Assembly: GCA_023259235.1 (NCBI GenBank)
Contig: JAHFQQ010000167.1
Coordinates: 1-7,641 of the forward strand
Direction: 5' to 3'
Length of the DNA: 7,641 nt
Source: Polaromonas sp.
Lineage (GTDB): Bacteria; Pseudomonadota; Gammaproteobacteria; Burkholderiales; Burkholderiaceae_C
Below are positions 6,089 to 7,641 of this stretch, one piece after another. The notes below the pieces were generated by a model that was not told the DNA's origin, did no database searches, and saw nothing but the letters and a program-made list of their open reading frames with translations. Position 1 is the first letter of the stretch, and each line of letters begins with the position of its first letter. A program made the position numbers and the translations under genes.

Positions 6089-6487
6089 GTGAGCATCCCC
6101 ACTTCCGGACTGAAGGTTTTGGTGATTGATGATAGCAATACCATCAGGCGCAGCGCCGAGATATTTTTGAAGCAGGGAGGGCACGAGGTTTTGCTGGCGG
6201 AGGACGGGTTTGATGCCTTGTCGAAGGTCAATGACTACGAGCCGGATCTGATCTTTTGCGACATTCTGATGCCGCGCCTGGATGGCTATCAAACTTGCGC
6301 GATCATCAAACGCAACGCCAAATTTTCGGGCGTGCCGATTGTCATGCTGTCGTCCAAGGACGGCGTGTTCGACAAGGCGCGTGGCCGCATGGTGGGCTCG
6401 CAAGACTACCTGACCAAGCCTTTTACAAAAGACCAGCTGCTGGGGACCGTTCAGGAACTGGGCAGCACGAAATTAGGAGTAGTGTGA
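6089..6487 (+). CDS. pilG: Twitching-motility response regulator PilG (CheY-like)
   Basis: This is a single receiver-domain protein of 132 aa, initiated at GTG. Acidic pocket residues are D14-D15 (LVIDDSNTIRR), the phosphoacceptor is D58 (IFCDILMPRLDGYQTC), the switch Ser is S88 (MLSSKDG) and the conserved Lys is K110 (YLTKPF). The motifs MPRLDGYQTC and SSKDGVFDKARGRMVGS are characteristic of Pseudomonas aeruginosa PilG, distinguishing it from general CheY. In the Pil-Chp system PilG is phosphorylated by the CheA-like kinase ChpA/PilL; in P. aeruginosa it promotes pilus extension and cAMP signalling. It has no output domain, so it acts by protein contact in the cytoplasm. It is the first gene of the pilGHIJ cluster; its stop overlaps the pilH start by one base (TGATG). 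Confidence 0.95.
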   Translation: MSIPTSGLKVLVIDDSNTIRRSAEIFLKQGGHEVLLAEDGFDALSKVNDYEPDLIFCDILMPRLDGYQTCAIIKRNAKFSGVPIVMLSSKDGVFDKARGRMVGSQDYLTKPFTKDQLLGTVQELGSTKLGVV

Positions 6488-6852
6488 TGGCAATCAAGAA
6501 AGTGCTGGTCGTGGATGATTCCAAGACCGAGTTGATGTTTCTGACCGACCTGCTGGTTAAAAACGGGTTTACCGTCAAAACCGCGGAAAATGCGGAAGAT
6601 GCCTTTCGCCGCCTGGCGGAGGAAAAGCCCGAGTTGATCCTCATGGATGTGGTGATGCCCGGACAAAACGGCTTTCAGCTCACGCGCTCCATCGCGCGCG
6701 ACCCGCTTTATTCCGATATCCCCATCATGATGTGCACCAGCAAGGTTCAGGAAACTGATCGGGTCTGGGGCATGCGCCAGGGTGCGCGGGACTACATTAC
6801 CAAGCCGGTAAATGCCGAGGAACTGCTCGCCAAGATCAAGGCCCTTGGCTGA
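6487..6852 (+). CDS. pilH: Twitching-motility response regulator PilH (CheY-like)
   Basis: This second single-domain receiver has 121 aa: D10-D11 (VVDDSKTE), phosphoacceptor D54 (LILMDVVMPGQNGFQ), T84 (MMCTSK) and K106 (YITKPV). The segment ETDRVWGMRQGARDYITKPV closely matches P. aeruginosa PilH, which separates it from PilG. PilH is the second output regulator of the Pil-Chp pathway; in P. aeruginosa it favours pilus retraction and dampens PilG signalling. AGGAG at 6475-6479, inside the end of pilG, sits 7 nt before the ATG, and the TGATG overlap implies coupled translation and a fixed ratio of the two regulators. Confidence 0.95.
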   Translation: MAIKKVLVVDDSKTELMFLTDLLVKNGFTVKTAENAEDAFRRLAEEKPELILMDVVMPGQNGFQLTRSIARDPLYSDIPIMMCTSKVQETDRVWGMRQGARDYITKPVNAEELLAKIKALG

Positions 6853-6875
6853 CACCCCGCGCATCAGTCCAGAGC

Positions 6876-7406
6876 ATGGCGAAAAGGCAAACCCTCAGAG
6901 AACTGCAAACCCGGCTGGCCGAGAGACTGCAGGTTGCGCGCACGCAGGGCGTGGCCGCGTCCTGGCTGGCCGTGGAGGCTGGCGCGGGTAAATACCTGTT
7001 TCCCTTAAGTCAGTCGGGCGAGATTTTTCCGTGGGTCGGCATGCAGCCGGTTCCGTACACCCAGACCTGGTTCGTTGGCGTTGCCAATTTGCGCGGGGGT
7101 CTGTTTGGCGTCGTTGACCTGGCCAGCTATGTGAACGGGCAGGCCCCCGCGCAGAAAAATGAACTGGCGCGCTCGGATTCGCGGCTGGTTTCGCTCAATA
7201 GCGCGCTTGAAGTCAACTGCGCCTTGCTGATCGACAGACTGTCGGGACTGCGCAACCAGGATGCGTTCAGCGACTTTCTGGAAAAAGCGCCCGACGCGCC
7301 GGAATTTTTTGGCCATCAGTACATTGATCTCAACGGAGTGTCCTGGCAGGAAATCAACCTCCAGGCGTTGACTCAGCAAGCTCATTTTTTGACCATAGGC
7401 GCCTAG
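6876..7406 (+). CDS. pilI: Type IV pilus chemosensory adaptor PilI (CheW-like)
   Basis: The 176-aa product carries one CheW-type domain. The recognisable core is WFVGVANLRGGLFGVVDLASYV at about 65-86 (equivalent to the CheW G..NLRG....VVDL pattern), preceded by the first beta-barrel strands at about 28-60 (KYLFPLSQSGEIFPW). PilI couples the chemoreceptor PilJ to the CheA-type kinase at the membrane-attached signalling array. Length matches P. aeruginosa PilI (178 aa), and the position right after pilH supports the name. The gene begins 24 bp after the pilH stop; only AGAG at 6871-6874 precedes the ATG, too close for a good Shine-Dalgarno, so expression may depend on readthrough from pilH. Sequence outside the core is weakly conserved, as is usual for PilI. 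Confidence 0.9.
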   Translation: MAKRQTLRELQTRLAERLQVARTQGVAASWLAVEAGAGKYLFPLSQSGEIFPWVGMQPVPYTQTWFVGVANLRGGLFGVVDLASYVNGQAPAQKNELARSDSRLVSLNSALEVNCALLIDRLSGLRNQDAFSDFLEKAPDAPEFFGHQYIDLNGVSWQEINLQALTQQAHFLTIGA

Positions 7407-7431
7407 CGCAGCCTGTCATCCTGTTTTCTCC

Positions 7432-7437
7432 GGAAGG
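7432..7437 (+). promoter_or_regulatory. Shine-Dalgarno of pilJ
   Basis: GGAAGG at 7432-7437 lies 6 nt before the ATG at 7444. It fixes the start of the truncated pilJ gene, whose N-terminal sequence is otherwise too variable to settle it. Confidence 0.7.
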
Positions 7438-7443
7438 CCCACC

Positions 7444-7641
7444 ATGTCTGTTATTGAAAATATCCAGAACCTGTTCAAACCGAAATCCGTCCAGCCCGAA
7501 GACAGCCTGGACCTGGCATCCGTGGGCATACCCGGCGACCCTCTGGCCACTGTTGCCATGGATGAGGCGCCTGCGAACAGTGCGTCCGTTCATCGGGTGA
7601 CCGTCGAGGATGATGTTTTCAGGCCAGGCCGCATGGCAACG
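7444..7641 (+). CDS. pilJ: Probable type IV pilus methyl-accepting chemoreceptor PilJ, N-terminal fragment
   Basis: Only the first 66 codons are present; the gene continues past the right edge. The fragment begins MSVIENIQNLFKPK and continues as a polar, acidic, apparently disordered stretch (EDSLDLASVG, VEDDVF) without a membrane segment. It would be the cytoplasmic region before the first transmembrane helix of a PilJ-type receptor. No receptor domain is visible, so the assignment rests on gene order: pilJ normally follows pilG-pilH-pilI, and the gene starts 37 bp after pilI with a good ribosome binding site. PilJ is the chemoreceptor that controls the ChpA/PilL kinase in twitching motility. 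Confidence 0.75.
   Translation, partial: MSVIENIQNLFKPKSVQPEDSLDLASVGIPGDPLATVAMDEAPANSASVHRVTVEDDVFRPGRMAT

Noticed and set aside
1..7641. Defence system, mobile element, CRISPR, tRNA or riboswitch
   Set aside because: Both strands were read for tandem direct repeats, transposase-like frames, cloverleaf-like sequences and a TPP-type leader before the ThiD-like gene; none could be supported.

Overview
The window looks like a piece of a betaproteobacterial chromosome, most likely Burkholderiales and probably Comamonadaceae (Polaromonas/Rhodoferax-like). The evidence is the GC-rich coding sequence, the very short Fis (78 aa), the protein sequences of HemL, PurH and DusB, and the gene order hemL / ThiD-family kinase / rubredoxin / pilG-pilH-pilI-pilJ. 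It reads as core chromosome: no transposase, phage gene, CRISPR array, tRNA or rRNA is visible. The family assignment comes from recalled protein similarity and was not checked by a search.

Left part (1-3343). A truncated YqaA/DedA-type membrane protein gene runs leftward off the edge. Divergent from it, a rightward block holds dusB (tRNA dihydrouridine synthase), fis (nucleoid protein; its start overlaps the dusB stop as ATGA) and, 51 bp later, purH (last two steps of IMP synthesis). dusB-fis is the classic translation- and growth-linked pair.

Middle part (3344-5748). purH converges on hemL (glutamate-1-semialdehyde aminomutase, tetrapyrrole synthesis). The ~100 bp gap between their ends carries nested inverted repeats that look like one copy of a small dispersed Comamonadaceae repeat. 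hemL overlaps by 20 nt the end of the gene upstream of it on the minus strand, a ThiD-family kinase whose substrate pocket differs clearly from canonical ThiD.

Right part (5749-7641). Divergent from the kinase is a 52-aa rubredoxin gene. After an 84-bp gap containing a GC-rich hairpin and an A8 run comes the start of the type IV pilus chemosensory (Pil-Chp) operon: pilG and pilH (single-domain CheY-like regulators, overlapping by 1 nt), pilI (CheW-like adaptor) and the first 66 codons of pilJ (methyl-accepting chemoreceptor). In this pathway PilJ and PilI control a CheA-type kinase, expected beyond the window edge, which phosphorylates PilG and PilH to control pilus extension and retraction.

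I found no clearly new multi-gene system. The items most worth a second look are the divergent ThiD homologue, the repeat between purH and hemL, the rubredoxin start, and the hairpin in front of pilG.
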